Of a DNA stretch of 64,000 nucleotides, positions 26,905 to 35,299 are shown piece by piece; position 1 is the first letter of the stretch, and each line of letters starts with the position of its first letter. Source of the DNA: Candidatus Nitrosopumilus sp. (lineage in GTDB: Archaea; Thermoproteota; Nitrososphaeria; Nitrososphaerales; Nitrosopumilaceae); contig JAOKTA010000001.1 in assembly GCA_028335865.1 (NCBI GenBank), positions 20,381 through 84,380 of the forward strand, given 5' to 3'. The notes below the pieces were generated by a model that was not told the origin of the DNA, made no database searches, and worked only from the letters and a program-made list of their open reading frames with translations. Both the position numbers and the translations under genes were made by a program.

Positions 26905-28053
26905 ATGCAAGGAAAGTTAGCTGGATTTGGAATATTATCATTATTTTTGATCATGTTAGTGCCAGTTTATGGAGAAGTTACAGAATTTTCAATTGAAAAA
27001 AAATTCTATACTACTGATGAACAAATAGTATTTGTAGGAACTGAAGATGAAGGAAGAAAACTGGTTAGTGTATTGATGACGGATCCAAATGGAAAAGAAA
27101 GTATGCTAGTAAGTGCAATGTCCAACTCAGACGGAATATTTGAAACAGTACCAAAAAACGTTGATAGTTTCTTTTCAATAATTGGAACACATCAATTTAC
27201 AGCATTTACAATTCAGAAAGACAATGGTAAAATTATTTCTCTCGAATTTGACGGAAATAAAATTTTAGAGCCAAGTAAATACGTATTACAATTAAATTCA
27301 ATTCAAGATAAAATAGTAGAGGTAGAAAGAAGTATTACTTTTACAGCCAGTATAACGGATAGTTCAATCACAAATGCAGTTTATAATCTTGAAGATGCAC
27401 CAGGAGATGCCACAATTGATCCAGTAACTGGAAAATTTATTTGGACTCCATCAAAATCTTATGGAAGTTTTAAAGATGTAATTTATAATTTTGACATTAT
27501 TGTTAATGTAGAAGATAAAGAAGATAGAGAAAATATTTCAATTACTGTAAAAAAAGCATATGATGAACCAGTAATAGAGCCAAAGGTAGAACCAGTAATA
27601 GAGCCAAAGGTAGAACCAGTAATAGAGCCAAAGGTAGAACCAGTAATAGAGCCAAGTAAATCTAAACTTGCTTCATTTGTAGATGCAACAAAAGATCCAC
27701 AAAGTTATGTGAACAGATACAATGATGAGCCAACATACAAAGAATGGTTTGATGAAAATTATTCGCAGTATTCTTCAATTTATCAAGCAGTTGGATTAGA
27801 AGAACCACTACAAATTCCGGCTTCATTTGTAGATGCAACAAAAGATCCACAAAGTTATGTGAACAGATACAATGATGAGCCAACATACAAAGAATGGTTT
27901 GATGAAAATTATTCGCAGTATTCTTCAATTTATCAAGCAGTTGGATTAGAAGAACCAGAATTTGGAATTTGTGGAGAGGGAACAAAATTAATCAATGGCG
28001 TATGTACAATCGTTCAAAAAATGATTGAAAAACCATGGTGGCAATTTTGGTAA
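26905..28053 (+). CDS. Secreted, repeat-containing surface protein
   Basis: Residues 1-24 are a signal peptide (KLAGFGILSLFLIMLVPVYG). An Ig/cadherin-like beta region follows (to ~220, including SSITNAVYNLEDAPGDATIDPVTGKFIWTPS, a dystroglycan/cadherin-like motif). Then comes an EPVIEPKV linker (3.5 copies) and two identical 46-residue units (ASFVDATKDPQSYVNRY...). A Cys-pair tail FGICGEGTKLINGVCTIV ends in KPWWQFW. The repeats look like a cell-surface adhesion or wall-association module. Function unknown. Confidence 0.75.
   Translation: MQGKLAGFGILSLFLIMLVPVYGEVTEFSIEKKFYTTDEQIVFVGTEDEGRKLVSVLMTDPNGKESMLVSAMSNSDGIFETVPKNVDSFFSIIGTHQFTAFTIQKDNGKIISLEFDGNKILEPSKYVLQLNSIQDKIVEVERSITFTASITDSSITNAVYNLEDAPGDATIDPVTGKFIWTPSKSYGSFKDVIYNFDIIVNVEDKEDRENISITVKKAYDEPVIEPKVEPVIEPKVEPVIEPKVEPVIEPSKSKLASFVDATKDPQSYVNRYNDEPTYKEWFDENYSQYSSIYQAVGLEEPLQIPASFVDATKDPQSYVNRYNDEPTYKEWFDENYSQYSSIYQAVGLEEPEFGICGEGTKLINGVCTIVQKMIEKPWWQFW
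27565..27654 (+). repeat. 24-bp in-frame tandem repeat (EPVIEPKV)
   Basis: gaaccagtaatagagccaaaggta is present three times exactly plus a partial fourth copy. It encodes a Pro/Glu-rich spacer in the secreted protein. Confidence 0.9.
27670..27957 (+). repeat. Two identical 138-bp coding repeats, period 150 bp
   Basis: 27670-27807 and 27820-27957 are identical base for base and separated by 12 bp (ctacaaattccg). Each encodes the same 46-residue unit. Full nucleotide identity, including synonymous sites, points to a very recent duplication or ongoing gene conversion. The minus-strand ORF at 27662-27985 is a shadow of this repeat. Confidence 0.95.
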
Positions 28054-28101
28054 TATCCTACAAGGGTTAAGTTTTAATCATAAAACTATTTTATTGATTA
28101 T

Positions 28102-28248
28102 ATGGGAAAATTAGCTAGAAATCTTCGAATTTGTGGGGATTGTGGAATTGCATATACCTCTGTAAGCTTGACAAAATACATTGATCAATGTCCAATTTGT
28201 AAATCACGAAGATTTGAAGCAATTGTAGTTAAAGGATTAGAAGATTAA
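28102..28248 (+). CDS. Small zinc-ribbon protein, 48 residues
   Basis: Too short for the ORF track. It translates to a basic protein with two CxxC knuckles: RICGDCGIAYTS and DQCPICKSRRF. The start ATG is at 28102 and the stop TAA at 28246-28248. It precedes a thioredoxin by 44 bp in the same direction. The rubredoxin-like zinc ribbon could bind RNA, protein or metal; function unknown. Confidence 0.75.
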   Translation: MGKLARNLRICGDCGIAYTSVSLTKYIDQCPICKSRRFEAIVVKGLED

Positions 28249-28292
28249 TTTTCAGATATAGATTTTTTAGTAGAATAAAATTTTGAACCGTA

Positions 28293-28694
28293 TTGTCTGA
28301 AGATCCAGAAATTGCTAAAATTATGCAAAAAAAATTAGAGGCCATGATTAATCAAAAACCACAACCTAAAGTTGAACCTGGGATTATTGATTTAAACGAC
28401 TCTAATTTTGAACAAACTATTTCATCTGAAAATCTAACTTTGGTTGATTTTTGGGCAGAATGGTGCGGTCCTTGTAAATCAATGCACCCAATATTTGAAA
28501 GTCTTGAAAAACAATATCCAAATGTAAAATTTGCAAGAGTTAATGTTGATCAAAATCAAAATATATCAACAAAATTTGCAGTTCAATCAATTCCAACATT
28601 TATCATGTTCAAATCAGGTAAAATTATAGATAAAATGATGGGGGCAGTTGGAGCACCTGGAATTCATATGATTTGTAAAAAACATTCAAACTAG
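28293..28694 (+). CDS. Thioredoxin with N-terminal extension
   Basis: A thiol-disulfide oxidoreductase. WAEWCGPCKSMHP holds the WCGPC active site, and the cis-proline is in SIPTFIMFKSG. An extra ~30 residues at the N-terminus (KIMQKKLEAMINQKPQPK) precede the thioredoxin fold. TTG start at 28293. The last 4 bp overlap the convergent aIF5B gene. A second, extension-free thioredoxin is at 39744. Confidence 0.94.
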   Translation: MSEDPEIAKIMQKKLEAMINQKPQPKVEPGIIDLNDSNFEQTISSENLTLVDFWAEWCGPCKSMHPIFESLEKQYPNVKFARVNVDQNQNISTKFAVQSIPTFIMFKSGKIIDKMMGAVGAPGIHMICKKHSN

Positions 28695-30472
28695 TAACCG
28701 TACATAGGTTCTATTTCACGTTGAATTCTAACTATTTCATTAAAAACTTCTTGTTCTTCACTGCTTAGTTTATGTAAAAATTTACTGAGTATTTTTTTTG
28801 CATCAGGTGATGGAGGAAATGTATAGTATACATCTTCTTCAAAAATTTGCCTACCTATTGTAACATCTTTAACAGAACAGGCAACCTCATCACCTGCTTT
28901 TGCAGAAGATACAGTTTTTTTATCTAATTGAAGCTGATGTATGTTCCCTACTTTTCTTCCAGACATATTCATAAATGGAATTTTATGTTTTAAATTACCA
29001 ATATCAACACGTACACCAAAAACTGCAGGGTCATTGTTACGAAATACCATTCCTTTCATAAAGGTAAATTTTGAAATTGGCGTTAGTTCTGCAAACATTG
29101 CATCTTCTTCATTTGCAGAGTCATCTTCAACCCAAGCATTATACTTGTCAATTAAACTGTAAATTACTCTATCCTCAAATAGTTTGATGTGACTTGTTTC
29201 AGATTCTTCTTTTGCATCAGGTAATACCTTAACATTAAATGCCAAAATAATTCCAAGGTGCCTATCTTTTTCTTTGATAGCCTTGGCTTCAATGACATCT
29301 CTTCTATTTACCGGTCCAATGTCAGCTTTTGCTACTGGAACTTGAGAACGTTTTAACATCTCAACTATTGCTTCAAGTGAGCCAATAGTATCACATTTTA
29401 AAATAATGCCATTAGTTTCAGTATCAATGAATACAGATTGCATTTCAGATTCAATTAGTTTAGTAAATTTTTCAATATCTTCAGCATTTTGTGCAACATA
29501 AAGAGTACTTCCAGGAAGAACGCCCTCAAGATCAGGTGATGCAATTTTTAGACCAGCTGCCGCATCAACTTGATCAACAGGTTTGAATTTATCTCGAGGA
29601 TCACGCATTTCATCAAGAGGTTTTGGTAAAAGTAATGCTTTTGGTTTTGTAACTATTACACCATCACGTTTTGCAACAACTATACTATTTTCTTTTTTGA
29701 TAGTACCATCAATTAAAATTACATTTGCAGTTTGTCCTAATCCAACTTCATCCTTTACTTCAAGTACAATACCACGAGGTTCTTTTTCATTTTGATTCAA
29801 TCTTTGTTGTAAATACTGCTGAGTTAAGCCAACCAAAACACTAAGTAATTCAGGAATTCCAACACCTGAACGTGCAGAGATAGGAACTATAGCAATTTCG
29901 GATTTAAAATCCTGAATACGGTAAAATGCTTCAGACTTGTATCCTAAAATGGACAACGTTCCTACAACATCATAGAGTTTTTGATCTAAATCAGCTTGTA
30001 TGGATGCATCTTGTTCTTTAATTGCCTGTGAAATAAATTTAGTTTCAGATTTTCTCCATCCAGAAATTTGATCACACTTGTTTAAGGCAACAAGGAATGG
30101 GACTTTTCTGCTTTGTAAAATTTTTAAACTTTCATTTGTTTGTGGTTGAAATCCACGATTAACATCAACTACCAATATTGCAATGTCAGCAGCTGAGCCA
30201 CCTCGAGAACGAAGGTTAGTGAATACTTCATGTCCAGGAGTATCAATAACCAATATTCCAGGAACTTTATGTTCGGATTTTTCTAAATTTTTGTATAGTG
30301 GACCACACATTTCTTTAATTGTGTCAGAGGGAAGAAAGCTAGCACCAATATGTTGAGTAATTCCACCTGCTTCTCTACCTTGTACGCCGGTACCACGTAT
30401 TCTATCTAGCAGAGATGTTTTTCCAGAATCTACGTGACCAAGAACCGCAACTATAGGTTGACGAATTTGCAA
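28691..30472 (-). CDS. infB: Translation initiation factor aIF5B
   Basis: The GTPase that joins ribosomal subunits and positions initiator tRNA. G1 is GHVDSGKTSLLDRIRGT, G3 DTPGHEVF, G4 NKCD, followed by EF-Tu-like domain II and the long C-terminal domains. QREIEPMYGY is the C-terminal end. 593 residues matches archaeal aIF5B, which lacks the eukaryotic N-terminal extension. Last gene of the rpl7ae-rps28e-rpl24e-ndk-infB operon, 6 bp after ndk. Confidence 0.97.
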   Translation of the reverse strand: MQIRQPIVAVLGHVDSGKTSLLDRIRGTGVQGREAGGITQHIGASFLPSDTIKEMCGPLYKNLEKSEHKVPGILVIDTPGHEVFTNLRSRGGSAADIAILVVDVNRGFQPQTNESLKILQSRKVPFLVALNKCDQISGWRKSETKFISQAIKEQDASIQADLDQKLYDVVGTLSILGYKSEAFYRIQDFKSEIAIVPISARSGVGIPELLSVLVGLTQQYLQQRLNQNEKEPRGIVLEVKDEVGLGQTANVILIDGTIKKENSIVVAKRDGVIVTKPKALLLPKPLDEMRDPRDKFKPVDQVDAAAGLKIASPDLEGVLPGSTLYVAQNAEDIEKFTKLIESEMQSVFIDTETNGIILKCDTIGSLEAIVEMLKRSQVPVAKADIGPVNRRDVIEAKAIKEKDRHLGIILAFNVKVLPDAKEESETSHIKLFEDRVIYSLIDKYNAWVEDDSANEEDAMFAELTPISKFTFMKGMVFRNNDPAVFGVRVDIGNLKHKIPFMNMSGRKVGNIHQLQLDKKTVSSAKAGDEVACSVKDVTIGRQIFEEDVYYTFPPSPDAKKILSKFLHKLSSEEQEVFNEIVRIQREIEPMYGY

Positions 30473-30478
30473 ATCAAA

Positions 30479-30880
30479 TCACTCAAATGCTACCCTCGAT
30501 TCATGATCGAAACTCTCTTGAGAATCTGATGCATGTATAATATTTTCACTAAATCCCAATCCAAAGTCACCTCTAATTGAACCAGGATCAGCTTCAAAAG
30601 ATTTTGTAGCCCCAATCATAATTCTTGTAGTAGCAATTGCATTATTACCTTCAATGATAGCTGCCACAACTGGTCCGGATGTGATAAATGATGTTAGTTC
30701 ACCAAAGAATGGTTTGTCTTTATGAACGCCATAGAAATTCTCTGCTTGTGCTTGGGTAAAGGTAAACATCTTTAATTTTAAAAGTTTGAATCCCTTTTTT
30801 TCAAATCTGCATATAACTTCTCCAACTAAGTTTCTAGCTACAGCGTCAGGTTTTACAATAAATAACGATTGTTCAGACAA
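30479..30880 (-). CDS. ndk: Nucleoside diphosphate kinase
   Basis: Balances NTP pools through a phospho-histidine. The active-site block NIIHASDSQESF has the catalytic His, and MIGATKSFEADPGSIRGDFG is the nucleotide-binding segment. FIVKPDAVARNLVGEV is the N-terminal signature. 133 residues. Placed between rpl24e (2 bp gap) and infB, a common archaeal order. Confidence 0.97.
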   Translation of the reverse strand: MSEQSLFIVKPDAVARNLVGEVICRFEKKGFKLLKLKMFTFTQAQAENFYGVHKDKPFFGELTSFITSGPVVAAIIEGNNAIATTRIMIGATKSFEADPGSIRGDFGLGFSENIIHASDSQESFDHESRVAFE

Positions 30881-30882
30881 GT

Positions 30883-31083
30883 CTAATTCTTTCTAATTCC
30901 GCCTTTGACGAATTTCTTAGTCCATTTTAATTTTCTTGGATCACGTTTTAGAACCAATGCATTTTTTTTACATTTTGCTGAACAAAACCATAAAACAGTT
31001 CCATCATTTTTAGCAAACATTGTTCCAGAACCTTTAGCTACGGGTCTATCACAAAAACTACATGGTTTAACTAAAAGACTCAT
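30883..31083 (-). CDS. rpl24e: Ribosomal protein L24e
   Basis: A zinc-ribbon protein of the large subunit. Zinc ligands CSFCDRPV and FCSAKCKKN (CxxC...CxxxC) are intact, with basic LKRDPRKLKWTKKF following. 66 residues. Sits between rps28e and ndk. Confidence 0.96.
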   Translation of the reverse strand: MSLLVKPCSFCDRPVAKGSGTMFAKNDGTVLWFCSAKCKKNALVLKRDPRKLKWTKKFVKGGIRKN

Positions 31084-31093
31084 ACATAATCAC

Positions 31094-31303
31094 CTATTTG
31101 ATTTTCTTTGCTTCCCGTTCTGTTTCTCTTAGCATTAAGATCTCATTCATCCTAACAGAACCTTTTACATTTCTTGTAAGAATTCTTCCTTTATCCTTAC
31201 CAGTAAGAACTTTAACTCTAACTTGAATAACTTCACCGGCAATGCCAGTTCTACCTACAATTTGAATAATTTGAGATTCTACTACTTCTTCAGTTGCACT
31301 CAT
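31094..31303 (-). CDS. rps28e: Ribosomal protein S28e
   Basis: A small-subunit OB-fold protein. The sequence [43 protein letters not shown] is the family core, and the end [11 protein letters not shown] is the conserved C-terminus. 69 residues. Overlaps rpl7ae by 4 bp. Confidence 0.97.
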   Translation of the reverse strand: MSATEEVVESQIIQIVGRTGIAGEVIQVRVKVLTGKDKGRILTRNVKGSVRMNEILMLRETEREAKKIK

Positions 31304-31686
31304 TCTGCAGTCTTACCGCCTTTAAGTTCAGCAATTTTAGTGATAACTTGATCGACGATGTGTTGTGCATCGCCAGCGTCTAAAATTGCTGCAGCGGCTG
31401 AAGTAATATCAATACCCAATGACTTGCCTAATTCTGATTTACTTGGAACAAATGCATATGCTGCACCTTGTTCCTCACATAGAATTGGAAGATGTGCTAC
31501 AACCTCTGGAGGTTCAACATCTTCAGCAATTACAATTAATTTACTAGTACCACGTTCAATAGCCTTTGTTGCTTCATTTGTTCCTTTTTTGACTTTACCG
31601 CTGGTTGATGCAACTCTAACGGCTTCTAAGATTGGACTAACCAAATCTTCAGGAGTTTCAAATTTTACATAGTAGGCTTTTCCCAT
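31300..31686 (-). CDS. rpl7ae: Ribosomal protein L7Ae
   Basis: A kink-turn RNA-binding protein that serves the ribosome and also box C/D, H/ACA and RNase P particles in archaea. The core [47 protein letters not shown] is unmistakable. 128 residues. First gene of its operon. Confidence 0.98.
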   Translation of the reverse strand: MGKAYYVKFETPEDLVSPILEAVRVASTSGKVKKGTNEATKAIERGTSKLIVIAEDVEPPEVVAHLPILCEEQGAAYAFVPSKSELGKSLGIDITSAAAAILDAGDAQHIVDQVITKIAELKGGKTAE

Positions 31687-31721
31687 AGTATTATCGAATC
31701 CTGTGATTGGTATTAAAAGTG

Positions 31722-33083
31722 TTATCTGGAAATGATTAACTTTACTTTTTGCAGAAATTTAAACATCAAAGCCTCTAAGTTCTCTTGACTTTCAGATTCA
31801 GCATAAATTCTAATGATCGGTTCAGTTCCACTGGGCCTTATCATAACCCAATTTTTAGAATCAATAGTAATTTTGATACCGTCAGAAATATCAGAATTTG
31901 GAAATTCTTCTTTTAATGATAAAATAACTTTATGAACATCATCAGGAGAGCATTTCAATTTATCCTTTGTAGTAAAAGATAAGGGTAATTTGGAAATTTC
32001 ATCAGATAACGAATTATCAGTACTAGCTAAAAAATCAAACATTAATGCCAAACTCATACACCCATCTCGAACTTGATTGTGTTTACCAAACATGAATCCA
32101 CCATTTTCTTCAAATCCAATTAAAGCATTAGTTGAAACCATTTTTCTTGAAACTTCAACACTTCCTACTTTAGTACGAATAACTTTTGAATTATATTTTT
32201 TAGCAAGTAGTTCAGTGTTTGAACCGGAATTCAAACAAGTAACTACTAAAGAATTCGGATTTTTATTTAAAATATGCTGGATAAGTATCAGTGCAGATTT
32301 ATCACCAGTTAAAATATTTCCAAGTTCGTCACAAAAAATACTTCTGTCACCATCTCCATCAAATGCAATTCCAAAATCAGCTTTATTTTCTATTACAGTT
32401 TTTGAAAGAATTGAAAGATTTTGAGGTGTCGGTTCAGAACCACGCCCCGGAAACATTCCATCTAGGGTTTCATTAATAAGAATGGTTTCACATTTCATAG
32501 TTTCACAAAAATTTGGTGCTGAAACAATTTGTGCACCATTTCCTAAATCTAAAACAACCTTGAAAGGTTTTGATTCTATAAGTTTAGAATCAATTTGCGA
32601 TATAATTCCATTAAGATAAGTTTCGATTGTTCTAGTTTCTTCTCCGGTAACACCCCATTTTTTAGGATTGGTTATCCAAGTTTTTTTAAAGTAAATATCT
32701 TCAATAATTAATTCATCTTCACGAGAAATTTCAACTCCATCACTTGCTGCAGGTTTAATTCCATTGTACTGAGGTGGATTATGAGAAGCAGTAATCATTA
32801 TTCCACCAGAATAACCAAGAGTCTTTACTGCAAATTCAAGACAGGGTGTTGGAACAATTCCAGCAATATTACAGTCAATGCCTACAGAACTAAGAGTTGA
32901 AGCAATAATTTTACAAATTACAGGACTTGATTCTCGACCATCATAACCAATCAAAATAGGTCCTTTTTCAAAATAAGTTCCAAGGGCTAAAGTCATATCA
33001 TGAACGAATTCTAATGTAAAATCTTCAGAAAATACTCCTCGAATTCCATTGGTTCCAAAAAATTTTGCCATATGTTTACTCAA
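31722..33083 (-). CDS. Phosphoglucosamine/phosphomanno-mutase (phosphohexomutase)
   Basis: Interconverts hexose-6- and hexose-1-phosphates for nucleotide-sugar synthesis. The phosphoserine loop is TASHNPPQYNGIKP, the Mg site FDGDGDRS, the sugar loop FEENGGFMFG and the phosphate loop RPSGTEPIIRIYAE. 453 residues. Whether GlcN, Man or both are substrates cannot be read from sequence. It likely supplies the glycan genes elsewhere in the window. Confidence 0.92.
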   Translation of the reverse strand: MSKHMAKFFGTNGIRGVFSEDFTLEFVHDMTLALGTYFEKGPILIGYDGRESSPVICKIIASTLSSVGIDCNIAGIVPTPCLEFAVKTLGYSGGIMITASHNPPQYNGIKPAASDGVEISREDELIIEDIYFKKTWITNPKKWGVTGEETRTIETYLNGIISQIDSKLIESKPFKVVLDLGNGAQIVSAPNFCETMKCETILINETLDGMFPGRGSEPTPQNLSILSKTVIENKADFGIAFDGDGDRSIFCDELGNILTGDKSALILIQHILNKNPNSLVVTCLNSGSNTELLAKKYNSKVIRTKVGSVEVSRKMVSTNALIGFEENGGFMFGKHNQVRDGCMSLALMFDFLASTDNSLSDEISKLPLSFTTKDKLKCSPDDVHKVILSLKEEFPNSDISDGIKITIDSKNWVMIRPSGTEPIIRIYAESESQENLEALMFKFLQKVKLIISR

Positions 33084-33118
33084 TAATAGATAAATTTGTG
33101 TTTAATGGATAGGTCGTT

Positions 33119-33203
33119 GCGGGAGTCGCCCAGCCTGGTCAAAGGCGTAGGGCTTAGGACCCTATCTCTTAGGAGTTCGTGGGTTCGAATCCCACCTCCC
33201 GCA
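33119..33203 (+). tRNA. tRNA-Leu (anticodon TAG)
   Basis: An 85-nt class II cloverleaf: acceptor GCGGGAG/CTCCCGC, anticodon stem TAGGG/CCCTA with loop CTTAGGA, long variable arm, T-arm GTGGG-TTCGAAT-CCCAC, discriminator A. Unlike the other tRNAs here, CCA follows directly (33204-33206). Confidence 0.96.
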
Positions 33204-33257
33204 CCAGTCAATTTCTATGAATGATTAATAATAACAAAAACTTCACTATACAAAGTC

Positions 33258-34100
33258 ATGAAAAAAACAGTAGTTGGAATAACAGTCGTAGGTAAAGATA
33301 GAGAAGGAATTGTAGCAGCATTTACGAATTTTGCATTTTCTAAAGGTGGGAATATTGAAAAAGTGAATCAAAATGTAATCAAAAAAATTTTTGGAATGTA
33401 TCTAGAAGTTTCATTTTCTAAAAAAGTAGATGTAAAAAAATTTGATGCAGAAATTGTAAAATTATCAAAAAAAGAAAAAATGGATGTAAATACACATCAT
33501 GAAACTAATTTAGAAAAAAATATCGCAGTGTTTGTAACAAAAGAACCGCTTTGTATTCAGACATTTATTGCAAATAAAAAATCACTCAAAGGCAAGATTT
33601 CAGTAATTATAGGTACAGAAAAATCATTAGAAATAGTTGCAAAAAAAGCAAAAATTCCATTTATTACAGTAGATGAAAAAAATCAGGTAAAGGCAGAAGA
33701 ACAAATTATTCAAATTTGTAAAAAATACAGTATTGATTTAATTGTGCTTGCAAGATATATGAGAATACTTAGTCCTAATTTTGTTTGGAGATATCCAAAT
33801 AGAATTATCAACATACATCCATCATTATTACCTGCATTTCCTGGTGCATCAGCATATGCTCAAGCTTATGAAAGAGGTGCAAAAATTGTCGGTGTAACAT
33901 CACACTATGTAACAGAAAATTTAGATCAAGGACCAATTATTTTTCAAGATGCATTTAAAGTAAATCCAGACGATACATTAGAAAAAATAAAAACAAAGGG
34001 CCAAAAACTTGAAGCAGATACACTACTCAAAGCAACTAAAATGCATCTAGAAAATAAGTTAGAAGTACGTTGGAGAAAAGTTCACATTAAATCAAAGTGA
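33258..34100 (+). CDS. purU: Formyltetrahydrofolate deformylase-like protein (ACT + formyltransferase domains)
   Basis: Releases formate from 10-formyl-THF. Residues 1-80 form an ACT domain (VVGKDREGIVAAFTNF); residues ~90-270 form a formyltransferase fold with INIHPSLLPAFPGASAYAQAYERGAKIVGVTSHYVTENLDQGPII, carrying the catalytic N, H and D. 280 residues is the PurU length. It overlaps a creatininase-family amidase by 4 bp, so the two act from one mRNA. In an archaeon the C1 carrier may differ from THF. Confidence 0.9.
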   Translation: MKKTVVGITVVGKDREGIVAAFTNFAFSKGGNIEKVNQNVIKKIFGMYLEVSFSKKVDVKKFDAEIVKLSKKEKMDVNTHHETNLEKNIAVFVTKEPLCIQTFIANKKSLKGKISVIIGTEKSLEIVAKKAKIPFITVDEKNQVKAEEQIIQICKKYSIDLIVLARYMRILSPNFVWRYPNRIINIHPSLLPAFPGASAYAQAYERGAKIVGVTSHYVTENLDQGPIIFQDAFKVNPDDTLEKIKTKGQKLEADTLLKATKMHLENKLEVRWRKVHIKSK

Positions 34101-34828
34101 ATAATATGGTAGACATTAAAACTCAATTTGATCCAGTTCTAAGAAATTTAATTAAAAATAAGAAACAGATAGCAATTATTCCAATTGGATCAATTGAACA
34201 ACATGGCCCACACCTACCAATTTCAACTGATTCAGACATAGTGTCTGAAGTTGCAAAAAAATTAGCTGATAAAAAAGGATATTTGTTACTTCCAACTATA
34301 ACGTACGGAATTTCATTTGAACATGCACCATTTTTCAATCTTAGTGTAAGAGAGTCAACATTACGCACAATTCTAATAGATTTGTGTACATCATTGTTAG
34401 CAAACAACATCAAAACAGTGTTCATAATTAATGGTCATCATGGAAATTTAAAATCAATTAAAAATATCGATGTAAAATTGGAAAAGATATTAAAAAATAA
34501 GCTCAAAGTTTTTCCATTATCCTATTGGCATTTTATGGATAGAGATTTTGATCATGCAGGGTTTGTAGAAACATCTCTAATGCTAGTAATTTCAAAAAAT
34601 GTTAAAATGAAATTGGCTAAAAAAGGATTAACCACAGATAAAATGACAAAACAAGAGATATTGAAAATTGGAAAATTGGCTAATCAATCATTTCCAAAAG
34701 CTACAAAAAATGGAGTTTGGGGAGATCCTAGAAAAGCAACAAAAAAAGATGGAATTAAGATTTTAAATGAAATTATAGAAAATTTATCAAAAAAATGTCA
34801 AACTTATCTTACTGAAAGTCGATCATAG
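34097..34828 (+). CDS. Creatininase-family amidohydrolase
   Basis: A metal-dependent amidase. The signature IPIGSIEQHGPHLPISTDSDIV, with the E and H metal ligands, is at residues ~28-50, and the second metal region is INGHHGN. In archaea a member of this family (ArfB) deformylates an intermediate of F420 and riboflavin synthesis; that would fit here because F420-type genes occur at 59.7 kb, but it is inference. The start is a GTG overlapping purU; an ATG (34106) three codons on is possible. The final ~15 residues are Lys/Ser-rich. Confidence 0.87.
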   Translation: MNNMVDIKTQFDPVLRNLIKNKKQIAIIPIGSIEQHGPHLPISTDSDIVSEVAKKLADKKGYLLLPTITYGISFEHAPFFNLSVRESTLRTILIDLCTSLLANNIKTVFIINGHHGNLKSIKNIDVKLEKILKNKLKVFPLSYWHFMDRDFDHAGFVETSLMLVISKNVKMKLAKKGLTTDKMTKQEILKIGKLANQSFPKATKNGVWGDPRKATKKDGIKILNEIIENLSKKCQTYLTESRS

Positions 34829-34884
34829 TCACACAATGATATTTTAATATAATCCCTCAATATGATACTCAGTGAGTGATATAG

Positions 34885-35121
34885 ATGTCCGTTGATATGG
34901 CAGTGAAAGTATTGGATGAGAGTATTAATCAGATCGTATTAATCAAACTCAAAGGAAGTAAGACTATCAGAGGTAATCTTTTAGGTTTTGACCAACACAT
35001 GAATTTGCTACTCGATTCTTCAGAAGAAGTACCTACTGAAGGCGAGCCAATAAGCCTCGGTTCAATTGTAGTTAGAGGAGACAATGTCGTTATGATATCT
35101 CCCCCACCACCACAAAATTAG
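34885..35121 (+). CDS. Sm-like archaeal RNA-binding protein (Lsm)
   Basis: Forms heptameric rings that bind U-rich RNA. Sm1 motif LIKLKGSKTIRGNLLGFDQHMNLLLDSSEEV and Sm2 motif LGSIVVRGDNVVMI are both complete. 78 residues. First of a tight operon with rpl37e (10 bp gap), the usual archaeal pairing. Confidence 0.96.
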   Translation: MSVDMAVKVLDESINQIVLIKLKGSKTIRGNLLGFDQHMNLLLDSSEEVPTEGEPISLGSIVVRGDNVVMISPPPPQN

Positions 35122-35131
35122 GTGATTTGCA

Positions 35132-35299
35132 ATGACTAAAGGTACAACTTCTATGGGTGGATTTACAAAAAAGAAAGTTCACATTAGATGTAGAAGATGC
35201 GGTAAAAATTCACTTCACAAACGTCATCATGAATGTGCAAGTTGTGGATTCCCAGAGGCTAAACGAAGAAAATACTCTTGGATCAAATGGTACACATAG
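35132..35299 (+). CDS. rpl37e: Ribosomal protein L37e
   Basis: Missed by the ORF track because it is only 55 residues. It begins [24 protein letters not shown] and carries the zinc ribbon [21 protein letters not shown] (CxxC...CxxC), then the basic end [12 protein letters not shown]. The stop codon is immediately followed by the ATG of the next gene. Confidence 0.97.
   Translation: MTKGTTSMGGFTKKKVHIRCRRCGKNSLHKRHHECASCGFPEAKRRKYSWIKWYT

Noticed and set aside
27565-27654. Short regular repeats as a possible CRISPR array
   Set aside because: They are direct 24-bp tandem copies with no spacers, in frame within a gene; no cas gene is present in the window.
27662-27985. Minus-strand 107-residue ORF with an internal repeat
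   Set aside because: Its repeat only mirrors the identical 138-bp units of the secreted protein on the plus strand.
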